Notes under the pieces: model-generated
What the model saw: the letters and a program-made list of their open reading frames with translations, nothing else
Databases searched by the model: none
What the model was told of the DNA's origin: nothing
Source of the DNA: CAVLCC01 sp963624975
Lineage (GTDB): Bacteria; Actinomycetota; Coriobacteriia; Coriobacteriales; CADBOM01
Length of the DNA: 44,945 nt
Reading direction: 5' to 3'
NCBI GenBank assembly: GCA_963624975.1
Contig: CAVFRF010000017.1
Location: 1 to 44,945 of the forward strand
Part shown: positions 31,658-39,940 of the stretch, in pieces
How positions within the stretch are numbered: position 1 is the first letter of the stretch
Layout of the letters: every line of letters starts with the position of its first letter
Position numbers and translations under genes: made by a program

Positions 31658-31942
31658 ATGGCGATGATGGGCAGAGCAGAGATTAGCAACGGAAAAGCAT
31701 TCGAGTTCGGCATGGCAGGCAACGCTATCGAAGATGCCGCGTGCAATGCCGTCGAGGGCATCGAGCGTGCACTTGGAAACGCGTCTGCGCGCATAAGGGC
31801 GGTTCCCGAAGTGCGCAACCTCCTGAGCGGCTCGTCCAAGGGAGCGCCCGTGGCCAAGCTAAGCTTCTCCGACAAGGTGCTCTCGGTGGCCATGCTCTGC
31901 GGCAGCACGGCCCTGCTCAGCGTGCTCGCGGTGGTTGCCTGA
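31658..31942 (+). CDS. Small tail-anchored membrane protein, predicted SOS-regulated
   Basis: I do not recognise the family. The 94-residue product has a soluble N-terminal part of about 70 residues, rich in Ala, Glu and Gly with likely amphipathic helices (for example GNAIEDAACNAVEGIERAL), and one hydrophobic segment at the very C-terminus (LSVAMLCGSTALLSVLAVVA). GGAGG lies 3 bp before ATG 31658 and 8 bp before ATG 31664, so the second may be the true start. It is divergent from lexA, and its promoter is blocked by LexA boxes. In other bacteria this position is held by SOS division inhibitors (YneA, DivS, SidA). That role is inferred from context and size only. Confidence 0.75.
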   Translation: MAMMGRAEISNGKAFEFGMAGNAIEDAACNAVEGIERALGNASARIRAVPEVRNLLSGSSKGAPVAKLSFSDKVLSVAMLCGSTALLSVLAVVA

Positions 31943-32041
31943 TGCGCCCGAAGCGCAGATGCATCGACCTTCTATCCTAGAGGCTCTTCTGCATAAGGCA
32001 CGGTTGCAAGCATAATCTTGATATGCGCATGGCGTATCCGA

Positions 32042-32053
32042 AGACACGTGTCT
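32042..32053. promoter_or_regulatory. 12-bp perfect palindrome before the formate/nitrite channel gene
   Basis: AGACACGTGTCT is perfectly palindromic and lies 26 bp before the start codon, close to the ribosome-binding site. It could be an operator. No regulator is identified. Confidence 0.45.
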
Positions 32054-32079
32054 AGGCTCGAGCAGAAGGGGTGTCTGTC

Positions 32080-32925
32080 ATGAAGAATACCGATGGTGGC
32101 GGAGCAGCGGCAAGCATGGCATGCCTGACCCCGCCGCAGATGGAGCAGAAGGCGTGCGAGGTCGGAGACTCCAAGGCTTCGATGCCCATGTGGCAGATGA
32201 TTCCCCTATCGATGCTCGCGGGCATCTTCATCGGATGCGGAGCGTTGTTCATGCTCGTCGTGAAGGGAGATTCCACCCTTCCGTTCGCGGCATCGCAGGT
32301 GGTTGGCGGAGTTTGCTTCTCGCTGGGGCTGATCTGCGTAACGGTGTGCGGAGCCGAGCTGTTCACTGGCAACAGTCTCATGGTCATCGGCGCTGCCGAG
32401 GGGCGCTACACATGGGGCAAGGTCGTCCGCAACTGGGCGGTCGTGTGGGTCTTCAACTTCGTGGGCTCGCTCGTGCTGGTGGCCATCGTGTTCTTCGCGG
32501 GCATCGCCTCGATGAACGATGGCGGGGTAGGCCAGGCCATGGTGAGCACTGCAGCCTCGAAAGCCAGCTTGGGCTGGGGAGTCATCTTCTTCCGAGGCAT
32601 CATCTGCAACCTGCTCGTGTGCCTGGCCGTGTGGATGGGCTTCGCGGGCAAGACGGTGATCGACAAGATATTCACCACCATATTCCCCGTGATGGCCTTC
32701 GTGGCGGTTGGCGCCGAGCACTGCGTGGCCAACATGTTCTTCCTGCCGCTGGGATTCGCGCTCAAGACATCGGGGGCAGTTGAGGCCACCGGCGCCAACG
32801 TGGCCAATCTCGGCATCGCCGGCATCTTCTCCAACCTTTCGGCCTCCACGCTCGGCAACATGGTGGGAGGCTGCATCCTGGTGGGCGCCATGTACTGGTG
32901 GGCATATCGCAAGAAGAAGGCATAG
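32080..32925 (+). CDS. Formate/nitrite transporter family (FNT) channel
   Basis: FNT proteins are pentameric channels for small monovalent anions (formate, nitrite or hydrosulfide). The 281-residue protein has six hydrophobic segments. LFTGNSLM in the second part and GAEHCVANMFFLPLG in the fifth are the two family signatures, with the central-pore His in the latter. The substrate cannot be told from the sequence; formate would suit an anaerobic fermenter. ATG 32080 is preferred, with AAGGGG 8 bp upstream, over GTG 32071. It lies between the small SOS-linked gene and nrdR and probably has its own promoter. Confidence 0.9.
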   Translation: MKNTDGGGAAASMACLTPPQMEQKACEVGDSKASMPMWQMIPLSMLAGIFIGCGALFMLVVKGDSTLPFAASQVVGGVCFSLGLICVTVCGAELFTGNSLMVIGAAEGRYTWGKVVRNWAVVWVFNFVGSLVLVAIVFFAGIASMNDGGVGQAMVSTAASKASLGWGVIFFRGIICNLLVCLAVWMGFAGKTVIDKIFTTIFPVMAFVAVGAEHCVANMFFLPLGFALKTSGAVEATGANVANLGIAGIFSNLSASTLGNMVGGCILVGAMYWWAYRKKKA

Positions 32926-32967
32926 CGGGCACGAGTTGTGTTGCAGCAAGCTTTTTCGCGATTTTCG

Positions 32968-32981
32968 ACTCCATATAGTGT
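32968..32981. promoter_or_regulatory. Imperfect palindrome overlapping the predicted nrdR -10
   Basis: ACTCCATATAGTGT is an imperfect 14-bp palindrome containing TATAGT, a good -10 hexamer. It resembles NrdR boxes (ACACTATATATAGTGT) but is two bases shorter, so assignment as an NrdR site is tentative. Confidence 0.3.
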
Positions 32982-33024
32982 AAAGTCTTAGACAGACACG
33001 ATTATGGCGACATGGGGGTGGAAG

Positions 33025-33474
33025 ATGTATTGTCCGGTGTGCAATTCTGAAGATACCAACGTGGTCGATTCGAGAGTCGTCGATGAAGGCAGGTCGGTGA
33101 GGCGCCGTCGCCGTTGCCCGGAGTGCGGGCACAGGTTCACCACGTACGAGAGGCTCAACGAGAAGCCCATCGTGGTCATCAAGCGCGACAAGAGCTCCGA
33201 GCCCTTCGACCGCTCCAAGCTGCTGCGAGGTCTGCTCACCGCCACCGCCAAGCGCAACATCCCCCTCGGGTCTCTGGAAGACCTCATCTCCGACATCGAG
33301 AACGAGCTTAGGTCGGCCAGCAAGAACGAGATCGCGTCGAGCGTCCTGGGCGACATGGTCCTCGAAAGGCTGCGCGAGCTAGACGAGCTGGCCTACATCA
33401 GGTTCGCCTCGGTGTACAAGGACTTCAAGTCTGCCGACGAGTTTATCCAGGAAATCAACGGATTGAAGAAATAG
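33025..33474 (+). CDS. nrdR: Transcriptional repressor NrdR
   Basis: NrdR is the ATP/dATP-sensing repressor of ribonucleotide reductase genes. The 149-residue protein has the zinc ribbon Cys3, Cys6, Cys31, Cys34 (MYCPVCN and CPECGHRF) and an ATP-cone domain from about residue 48 (VVIKRDKSSEPFDRSKL). The start at MYCPVC is the family standard; an ATG 21 bp earlier would add seven residues. No nrd genes are in the window. It precedes rapZ by 29 bp and may be transcribed with it. Confidence 0.95.
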   Translation: MYCPVCNSEDTNVVDSRVVDEGRSVRRRRRCPECGHRFTTYERLNEKPIVVIKRDKSSEPFDRSKLLRGLLTATAKRNIPLGSLEDLISDIENELRSASKNEIASSVLGDMVLERLRELDELAYIRFASVYKDFKSADEFIQEINGLKK

Positions 33475-33503
33475 CCGACTCAAGGTTTGGCGGTGCTTTC
33501 GAT

Positions 33504-34445
33504 ATGAGCGATCAAGACAACAACTTCGACATGCAGCAGCCCGACGACTCGGTGCACAAGACGGCTCCGAGCGAGCCTGACCTCGTGATCATCACGGGAA
33601 TGTCGGGCGCGGGCAGAACCGAGGCCATGCACACCTTCGAGGACCTGGGCTACTTCTGCATCGACAACCTGCCGCCCTCGCTGCTCATCAACCTCGTGTC
33701 GCTTGCCAGCAGGCCCGACGGCGAGCAGCGCAAGCTGGCCGTGGTGTGCGACCTGAGGGCCCGGGAGTTCTTCCCCGAGCTAATCGAGGAGCTCAAGCGC
33801 ATCACCGACATCGGGCTTACCTATGCCGTGGTGTTCCTCGACTCCGACACCAAATCGCTGCTCTCGCGCTTCAAGGAAACCCGCCGCCGCCACCCGCTTT
33901 GCGAGGGCGGGATGACCATAGTGGCGGGCATCGAGAAGGAGCGCAAGCTGCTGGTGGAGGCCAAACAGATCGCCGACTACGTGATAGACACGGCTGGCAT
34001 GAGCGCCCGCGACCTGCGCAAGCAGATACGCTCGCTGTTCTCGTCGGAAGACGAGATGGGCGGCCTGCAGGTGTCGGTGTTCTCGTTCGGCTTCAAGCAC
34101 GGCATGCCCATGGACGCAGACATCATGATCGACGTGAGGTTCCTTCCCAACCCGTTCTACGAGCCGGGACTGCGCACGCTTACCGGCAAGGATGCCGAGG
34201 TGCGCGACTTCGTGATGGAGAAGCCCGAAACGAAGGGCTTCCTGGAAAAATGGCACGGCCTGCTCGACGCGGTGATGCCCGGGTACGTGAAGGAGGGCAA
34301 GCACTACCTCTCCATCGGGCTGGGCTGCACCGGCGGACAGCATCGCAGCGTCGCCCTGGCGCAGGAGACCTACGAGTATCTGCTTGGGAAGGGGTATCAG
34401 GTTTCCGTGACGCACAGAGACGTAGCTCTGGCCGAGGTGAACTAG
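33504..34445 (+). CDS. rapZ: RapZ-family nucleotide-binding protein
   Basis: RapZ (YvcJ in Bacillus) is a P-loop protein; in E. coli it controls glmS mRNA decay, while in Gram-positive bacteria its role is less clear. The 313-residue protein has Walker A GMSGAGRT (residues 32-39), with Arg in place of the usual Lys as in many actinobacterial members. It has the DNLPP motif, DVRFLPNPF, and the C-terminal GCTGGQHRSV. It is followed without gap by yvcK and then whiA, the standard Gram-positive trio. A roughly 25-residue unstructured N-terminus precedes the P-loop. Confidence 0.95.
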   Translation: MSDQDNNFDMQQPDDSVHKTAPSEPDLVIITGMSGAGRTEAMHTFEDLGYFCIDNLPPSLLINLVSLASRPDGEQRKLAVVCDLRAREFFPELIEELKRITDIGLTYAVVFLDSDTKSLLSRFKETRRRHPLCEGGMTIVAGIEKERKLLVEAKQIADYVIDTAGMSARDLRKQIRSLFSSEDEMGGLQVSVFSFGFKHGMPMDADIMIDVRFLPNPFYEPGLRTLTGKDAEVRDFVMEKPETKGFLEKWHGLLDAVMPGYVKEGKHYLSIGLGCTGGQHRSVALAQETYEYLLGKGYQVSVTHRDVALAEVN

Positions 34446-35777
34446 ATGATTCCCGATTCTTTTAGAAAACGCGGCCAGTCTGCGGATGCGTCGCAGACCG
34501 GCAAGTTCGGCGCGATTCGCGATACCCGCAGCTTGGTTCCCGAAGAATGGCGCGGCAAGCACGTGCGCGAATCGATGTCGAACTGGAAGCGCAAGTTCGA
34601 CGGCAAGCGCGACTCGCTGTCGCTCGACAACATACCCGACAGCAATTCGGGCTGGAACCTGGCCGATTCGCTGGCCAACACCCCCGAGGGCTTTCGCAAG
34701 TACAAGGCCGTGGTGATAGGCGGCGGCACCGGCGCTCCGGTGTCGATCAAGACGCTGCTGGCCATGGGCGTGCAGACATCGGCCGTGGTGGCCATGGCCG
34801 ACGACGGCGGCTCTACCGGCAAGCTGAGGGAGCACACGCAGACCATACCGCCGGGCGACATCCGCAAGTGCCTCACCGCGATGGCGGCCAACAGCGCCGA
34901 CCCGCTGGTGGAGGCCTTCAAGTACCGCTTCGACTACGCATACAACCACACGCTGGGAAACCTCATGATCACGGCGCTTGCCGAGGTGTCGTCTTTCGAG
35001 AACGCCATATCGGTTTGCGAGCGGATGCTCGGGTGCCTGGGGCACGTGTACCCCTCGACTCTCGACAGGGTCGACCTCGAGGGCGTCACCCGCGACGGAC
35101 GCACCATCTGCGGGCAGTCGGCCATCGCGCACAGCGACACCGCGCTCGAGCGCGTGTGGCTCGCGCCCGGCAACCCGGCTCCGTACCAGCCGGCGATCGA
35201 CGCGATCCTCGACGCCGACCTCGTGGTGCTGGGCCCCGGCTCGCTCTTCACCTCCATCATCCCCAACCTGCTGGTGCCCGGAATCGTGGACGCCATCAAG
35301 CGCAGCCGGGCCAAGACGGTGTTCCTATGCTCGGTGGCCGACATGCAGGGCGAGACCTGGGGGCTGGATTGCGCCGAGCACGTGCAGGCCATTCTGGACT
35401 GCGGTCTCGAGGACTACCTCACCGCGGCGTGCATCAACACGCTGCCCAAGACAGGCGACGCCAACAGCACCGGCGAGATGGTGGCGCTTGGCAAGATAGA
35501 CCTGAGCCAGGTGCAGCCGCGCGAGTTCGAGACCCTCAACCTCGCCCACGAGGGCAAGTCGTTCGGCGCGCCGCGCGCCTCCAGGGGCAGCTCGGCCCGC
35601 AGGGTCATCAGGCGAGTGCCCTGCTCCGCGGAGTCGATCGCAAGGCTCGAAAGCTCCGTGCCCGTGCTCATCCAGAAGCAGCTCGCCGACCCGGTTTTCC
35701 AGACTTGGCACAGCCCGAGGGTCCTGGGCGAGATTTTCAAGGGGGTGCTCGACTTATGTCGTTTGCAGGGGAGGTAA
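34446..35777 (+). CDS. yvcK: YvcK-family gluconeogenesis/morphogenesis factor
   Basis: YvcK (CuvA in mycobacteria) is a UDP-sugar-binding protein needed for normal wall growth on gluconeogenic carbon. The 443-residue protein has the Rossmann-like AVVIGGGTGAPV at about residue 90, MADDGGSTGKLR, GDIRKCL and LGPGSLFTSIIPNLLV. An N-terminal extension of about 85 charged residues precedes the domain. Its ATG follows the rapZ stop directly, and its end overlaps whiA by 22 bp. Confidence 0.93.
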   Translation: MIPDSFRKRGQSADASQTGKFGAIRDTRSLVPEEWRGKHVRESMSNWKRKFDGKRDSLSLDNIPDSNSGWNLADSLANTPEGFRKYKAVVIGGGTGAPVSIKTLLAMGVQTSAVVAMADDGGSTGKLREHTQTIPPGDIRKCLTAMAANSADPLVEAFKYRFDYAYNHTLGNLMITALAEVSSFENAISVCERMLGCLGHVYPSTLDRVDLEGVTRDGRTICGQSAIAHSDTALERVWLAPGNPAPYQPAIDAILDADLVVLGPGSLFTSIIPNLLVPGIVDAIKRSRAKTVFLCSVADMQGETWGLDCAEHVQAILDCGLEDYLTAACINTLPKTGDANSTGEMVALGKIDLSQVQPREFETLNLAHEGKSFGAPRASRGSSARRVIRRVPCSAESIARLESSVPVLIQKQLADPVFQTWHSPRVLGEIFKGVLDLCRLQGR

Positions 35778-36670
35778 GAGACGAGCTTGCCCGCGTAGAG
35801 CCCAATTGCGACGGCTGCAAGGTGGCCGAGCTGTCCGCGCTGGTGCGCATAGCCGGGCGCCTTTCGGCCAACTATCGGCTCGAGATCACCACCGAAACCG
35901 CGTCGGTGGCGCGCCGCATAGTGTCGCTCGTGCACGCCGTGTTCGGCCTCAAGACCGAGACCACCACCCGGCGCTCCACGCTCCACAAGTCGTACAACTA
36001 CCTCATCACCGTGCCATCGCAGATAGGCCTCGAGCAGGCGCTGCGCGACATGGGCATCTTGTCGAAGGAGGGCCTGGAGTTCGGCGTTCCGCCAAACCTG
36101 GTCAAGCGCGAGTGCTGCCGGGCGGCGTACCTGCGGGGGGCGTTTCTGGGCGGCGGATTCGTGGCCGACCCAAGGGGCGACTTCCACTTCGAGCTAACCA
36201 CCTCGCACGAGGAGCTGGCGCAGGGCCTGGTGGAGGCGATGAACGAATTCGATATCCCGGCCAAGGCATCGCAGCGCCGGGGCTCCTACGTCATATACCT
36301 CAAGGGGGCCGACGCCATCGCCGACTTCCTGGGAATCACCGGGGCGCATCGCGGGGTGATGGCCCTCGAGAACGTTCGCGTGACCAAGTCGGTGCGCAAC
36401 GACGTGAACCGCAAGCTCAACGCCGAGATGGCCAACCAGGCCAAGAGCATCGACGCGGCCATGGAGCAAACCGAGGCCATCAAGCGACTGCTCGACAAGC
36501 GCGGGCTCGACTCGCTGCCGCCCGCTCTGCAGGACCTGGCGCTCCTGAGGCTGCGCCATCCAGACGTCTCTTTGCGTGAATTAGGTGAGCTTGCGGACCC
36601 GCCGCTGTCAAAGTCGGCTGTTTATCATAGAATTAGAAGAATCGAGGCCTTGGCGAACAACCTCAAGTAG
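35756..36670 (+). CDS. whiA: Sporulation/division regulator WhiA
   Basis: WhiA is a DNA-binding protein conserved in Gram-positive bacteria. It controls sporulation division in Streptomyces and affects division and chromosome segregation in Bacillus. The 304-residue protein has the degenerate LAGLIDADG-like region (CCRAAYLRGAFLGGGFVADP) and a C-terminal helix-turn-helix (LRELGELADPPLSKSAVYHRIRR). The start at 35756 is the usual MSFAGEVRDEL, with AAGGGGG upstream. The longer upstream frame is a shadow of yvcK. gapA follows after a 96-bp gap. Confidence 0.95.
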   Translation: MSFAGEVRDELARVEPNCDGCKVAELSALVRIAGRLSANYRLEITTETASVARRIVSLVHAVFGLKTETTTRRSTLHKSYNYLITVPSQIGLEQALRDMGILSKEGLEFGVPPNLVKRECCRAAYLRGAFLGGGFVADPRGDFHFELTTSHEELAQGLVEAMNEFDIPAKASQRRGSYVIYLKGADAIADFLGITGAHRGVMALENVRVTKSVRNDVNRKLNAEMANQAKSIDAAMEQTEAIKRLLDKRGLDSLPPALQDLALLRLRHPDVSLRELGELADPPLSKSAVYHRIRRIEALANNLK

Positions 36671-36766
36671 CCAAGCGCCGGAGATGCGCAGCCGATGCGC
36701 TACGCGAAACGCATGGTTCAGATCGAAAACTTCTAAGGATTCGAAAATCGAAGGAAAGGACAGATC

Positions 36767-37777
36767 GTGGCTATCAAAGTTGGCATCAGCGGGTTCGGGC
36801 GTATTGGCAGGCTGGTTTTCCGCACGATGGAGAAAGACCCCGATTTCGAGGTCGTGGCCATCAACGGCACCAGGGACCTTGCAACGGCGGCTCATCTCCT
36901 CAAGTACGATTCGGTGCATGGGCGCGTGTTCGACTCCGTTGAGGTTGCAGAGGGCGGCATCACCGTGGACGGCCGCTTCGTTCCCGTGTACAACGAGCGC
37001 AACAACCTGGCCGACATCCCCTGGGACAAGCACGGCGCCGAGGTCGTGATCGAGTCCACCGGCAAGTACAAGACCGGAGCAGAGGCCGGCGCGCACCTGG
37101 GCGGCAGCGTGAAGAAGGTCGTTATCACCGCTCCCGGCAAAGAGGTCGATGCCACCATCGTGATGGGCGTGAACCAGGAGATCTACGACTACGACACCAT
37201 GAACGTGGTGTCCAACGCCTCGTGCACCACCAACTGCCTGGCCCCCGTGGCCAAGGTTCTCGACGATGCGTTCGGCATCAAGCGAGGCTACATCAACACC
37301 ATCCACAGCTACACCAACGACCAGCAGATGCTGGACAAGTCGCACAAGGACCTGCGTCGCGCACGTGCCGGCGCCGTGTCCATGATCCCCACCACCACGG
37401 GCGCAGCCAAGGCCGTGGGCGAGGTTCTGCCCCAGCTCAAGGGCAAGCTTGACGGCATGGCAACCCGCGTGCCTACCCCCGACGGCTCGATGGTCGACCT
37501 CGTGGTGGAGCTGAACAAGGACGTTACCAAGGAAGAGGTCAACGAGGCCATGAAGAAGGCCTCCGAGGGCTATATGAAGGGCATCCTCGAGTACTGCACC
37601 GACCCGATCGTGTCGGTGGACATCGTGGGCAACCTCTACTCCTCGATCTTCGACAGCCAGCTCACCATGGTGCTGGGCGGCACCGGCAACCTCGTGAAGG
37701 TCATCGCCTGGTACGACAACGAGGCCGGCTACTCCGAGAGGGTCAAGGACCTGGCCAAGTACATGATGCAGAAGTAG
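36767..37777 (+). CDS. gapA: Glyceraldehyde-3-phosphate dehydrogenase, type I
   Basis: GapA oxidises glyceraldehyde-3-phosphate with NAD+ and phosphate. The 336-residue protein has the NAD fold GFGRIGRLVFR and the catalytic Cys153 in SNASCTTNCLAP. The GTG start at 36767 has GGAAAGGA before it. It opens the gapA-pgk-tpiA-gpmI series and follows whiA, as in Actinomycetota. A strong hairpin separates it from pgk. Confidence 0.96.
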   Translation: MAIKVGISGFGRIGRLVFRTMEKDPDFEVVAINGTRDLATAAHLLKYDSVHGRVFDSVEVAEGGITVDGRFVPVYNERNNLADIPWDKHGAEVVIESTGKYKTGAEAGAHLGGSVKKVVITAPGKEVDATIVMGVNQEIYDYDTMNVVSNASCTTNCLAPVAKVLDDAFGIKRGYINTIHSYTNDQQMLDKSHKDLRRARAGAVSMIPTTTGAAKAVGEVLPQLKGKLDGMATRVPTPDGSMVDLVVELNKDVTKEEVNEAMKKASEGYMKGILEYCTDPIVSVDIVGNLYSSIFDSQLTMVLGGTGNLVKVIAWYDNEAGYSERVKDLAKYMMQK

Positions 37778-37787
37778 ATACTGTACA

Positions 37788-37820
37788 CGAGAGGCGGTCG
37801 CGCAGGGCGGCCGCCTCTCG
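37788..37820 (+). promoter_or_regulatory. 10-bp perfect stem-loop between gapA and pgk
   Basis: CGAGAGGCGG (37788-37797) and CCGCCTCTCG (37811-37820) form a perfect stem with a 13-base loop. It starts ten bases after the gapA stop and lacks a T-run. It may partly terminate or protect the gapA message, allowing higher gapA than pgk expression. Confidence 0.6.
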
Positions 37821-37848
37821 CGGCGACAAGCGCAGGGCAGTCGCACAT

Positions 37849-37876
37849 AGGCAATCACGCAAAGGCAATCACGCAA
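37849..37876 (+). repeat. 14-bp perfect tandem duplication before pgk
   Basis: AGGCAATCACGCAA occurs twice head to tail (37849-37862 and 37863-37876), 30 bp before the pgk start. Its role is unknown. Confidence 0.85.
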
Positions 37877-37906
37877 GACAAACCGAGTGGAGGCGGACAC
37901 AACATC

Positions 37907-39082
37907 ATGGAGAGCATTCGCGATGTGGACGTGGAGGGCAAGCGCGTGCTTATGCGCGTGGACTTCAACGTGCCGATATCGGATGGAACCGTAACCGACG
38001 ACAAGCGCATCAGGGCTGCGCTGCCCACGATCGAGCATTTGGTGGGCAAGGGCGCGCGCCTGGTGCTGATGAGCCATCTCGGACGCCCGAAGGGAGAGGG
38101 CTTCGAGGAGGCGTATTCGGTGGCCCCCGCTGCCAGGGTGCTGGGCAGGCTGCTGGGCGCAGAGGTCGCAGTGGCTCCCGAGGTCGTGGGAGACGCGGCC
38201 GTGGCTGCCAGCCAGGCTCTGCAGAACGGGCAGGTCATGATGGTGGAGAACCTCAGGTTCGACCGCCGCGAGAAGAAGAACGACCCCGAGTTTGCCCAGG
38301 AGCTGGCCAAGCTCGGCGATATCTACGTGGACGACGCGTTCGGCGTGGCCCATCGCGCACATGCTTCGGTGGAGGCCGTGGCCAAGCTTCTCCCCGCATA
38401 TGCGGGATTCCTTCTGGAGAAGGAGGTTTCGACCCTGCAGGGCGCGCTTGACAACCCCAGCCATCCGTTCATGGCGATACTCGGCGGCGCCAAGGTTTCC
38501 GACAAGATCGCGCTTGTGGACAAGATGCTCGACATCGTGGACGTGCTGATCATCGGCGGCGGCATGTGCTTCACCTTCCTCAAGGCCAAGGGCTACGAGG
38601 TGGGCAAGTCGCTGGTGGAAGAGGAGTGGGTCGAGCGCGCCGGCGAGATGATCGCCAAGGCCGAGGCTCGCGGCACCGAGCTGCTGCTGCCGGTCGACGT
38701 CGTGGTGGCTCCCGAGCTTAAGGACGACGCGCCCACCAGCGTGTGCTCGGTGGAAGAGATTCCCGCCGACAAGATGGGCCTCGACATCGGCCCCGCCACC
38801 TGCGAGCTGTTCAAGCAGAAGATCATGGGCATGAACACCATCGTGTGGAACGGCCCCATGGGCGTGTTCGAGATGAAGGCGTTCGAGAGCGGCACCAAGC
38901 ACGTGGCCGAGGCTCTGGCGGCCAACGAGAAGGCGCAGACCATCATCGGCGGCGGCGATTCGGCCGCAGCGGTTGCCAAGTTCGGGCTGGAAGCCGAGAT
39001 GACGTTCATCTCCACCGGCGGCGGCGCGTCCATGCAGCTGCTGGAGGGCACCCCGCTTCCCGGCGTGGTGGCCCTGGGCTAG
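37907..39082 (+). CDS. pgk: Phosphoglycerate kinase
   Basis: Pgk makes ATP from 1,3-bisphosphoglycerate. The 391-residue protein has the N-terminal signature RVLMRVDFNVP, SHLGRPKG, the hinge region ILGGAKVSDKI, and C-terminal GGGDSAAAV with FISTGGGASMQLLEG. GTGGAGGCGG lies before the ATG. It lies between gapA and tpiA. Confidence 0.96.
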   Translation: MESIRDVDVEGKRVLMRVDFNVPISDGTVTDDKRIRAALPTIEHLVGKGARLVLMSHLGRPKGEGFEEAYSVAPAARVLGRLLGAEVAVAPEVVGDAAVAASQALQNGQVMMVENLRFDRREKKNDPEFAQELAKLGDIYVDDAFGVAHRAHASVEAVAKLLPAYAGFLLEKEVSTLQGALDNPSHPFMAILGGAKVSDKIALVDKMLDIVDVLIIGGGMCFTFLKAKGYEVGKSLVEEEWVERAGEMIAKAEARGTELLLPVDVVVAPELKDDAPTSVCSVEEIPADKMGLDIGPATCELFKQKIMGMNTIVWNGPMGVFEMKAFESGTKHVAEALAANEKAQTIIGGGDSAAAVAKFGLEAEMTFISTGGGASMQLLEGTPLPGVVALG

Positions 39083-39130
39083 AGGCGGCTGCAAGGCTTT
39101 TTGCAGGAGGCTTTTCGAAAGGTTGTGGCA

Positions 39131-39922
39131 ATGGCTCGCAAACCCATAATTGCTGGCAATTGGAAGATGAACATGACGTGGGGTTCCGGCGTGAACCTCG
39201 CGCAGAGAGTATGCGACGGCATCTACAAGACGTACGAGAACGTAGAGGTCGTGATGTGCCCGCCCTTCACCTGCGTGAAGGGCATCGTGGGTGTCGTGGA
39301 ATACGACAAGTCGGCGGCCAAGGTGGGCGCGCAGAACGTGCACGAGGTGCAGCCCGAGGGCAACGCCGCGTGCACCGGCGAGGTGTCGGTGGAGATGCTC
39401 GTGGAGCTGGGATGCAGGTACTGCATCATCGGCCACTCCGAGCGCAGGGCCGACAACGGCGAGACCGACGAGCTGGTCAACGCCAAGGCCAAGCTGCTGC
39501 TGGCCCATGGCATCGTGCCCATCGTGTGCTGCGGCGAGAGCGCCGAGACCAACGAGCAGGGCGAGTCGGCGCCGTTCGTGCAGGCGCAGGTGAGAGCGGC
39601 CCTCGCAGGACTCGAGCCTGCGCAGGTGGCTTCGCTGGTTATCGCCTACGAGCCCATCTGGGCCATCGGCACCGGACGCGTGCCGGTGCCCGAGGAGGCC
39701 GACAAGGTGTGCGGCGCGATCAGGGAGGTCGTGGCCAGCGACTTCGGCAGCGATGCGGCAGACGCGGTGAGGGTTCTCTACGGCGGCTCCATGAAGCCCG
39801 AGAACGCCGAGGCGTTTCTAACGATGCCCAACATCGACGGCGGCCTCATCGGAGGCGCCGCGCTGGACGCGGCCAAGTTCGTGGACATCATCAAGACCTG
39901 CAGCGCGGTCAAGGCAAAGTAG
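39131..39922 (+). CDS. tpiA: Triosephosphate isomerase
   Basis: TpiA interconverts dihydroxyacetone phosphate and glyceraldehyde-3-phosphate. The 263-residue barrel starts MARKPIIAGNWKMN, has catalytic His102 in IIGHSERR and Glu174 in AYEPIWAIGTG, and ends with the YGGSMKPEN phosphate loop. ATG 39131 is used, with AAAGG 8 bp upstream; GTG 39125 and TTG 39101 are in frame. A hairpin (CTGCAA-N6-TTGCAG, 39089-39106) touches an AGGAGG further upstream. Confidence 0.95.
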   Translation: MARKPIIAGNWKMNMTWGSGVNLAQRVCDGIYKTYENVEVVMCPPFTCVKGIVGVVEYDKSAAKVGAQNVHEVQPEGNAACTGEVSVEMLVELGCRYCIIGHSERRADNGETDELVNAKAKLLLAHGIVPIVCCGESAETNEQGESAPFVQAQVRAALAGLEPAQVASLVIAYEPIWAIGTGRVPVPEEADKVCGAIREVVASDFGSDAADAVRVLYGGSMKPENAEAFLTMPNIDGGLIGGAALDAAKFVDIIKTCSAVKAK

Positions 39923-39940
39923 CGAAAGGCGGCAACGCAA

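Noticed and set aside
33504..34445. Broken P-loop in RapZ (Arg in place of Lys)
   Set aside because: GMSGAGR is a common variant in actinobacterial members of the family, so it is not evidence of inactivation.
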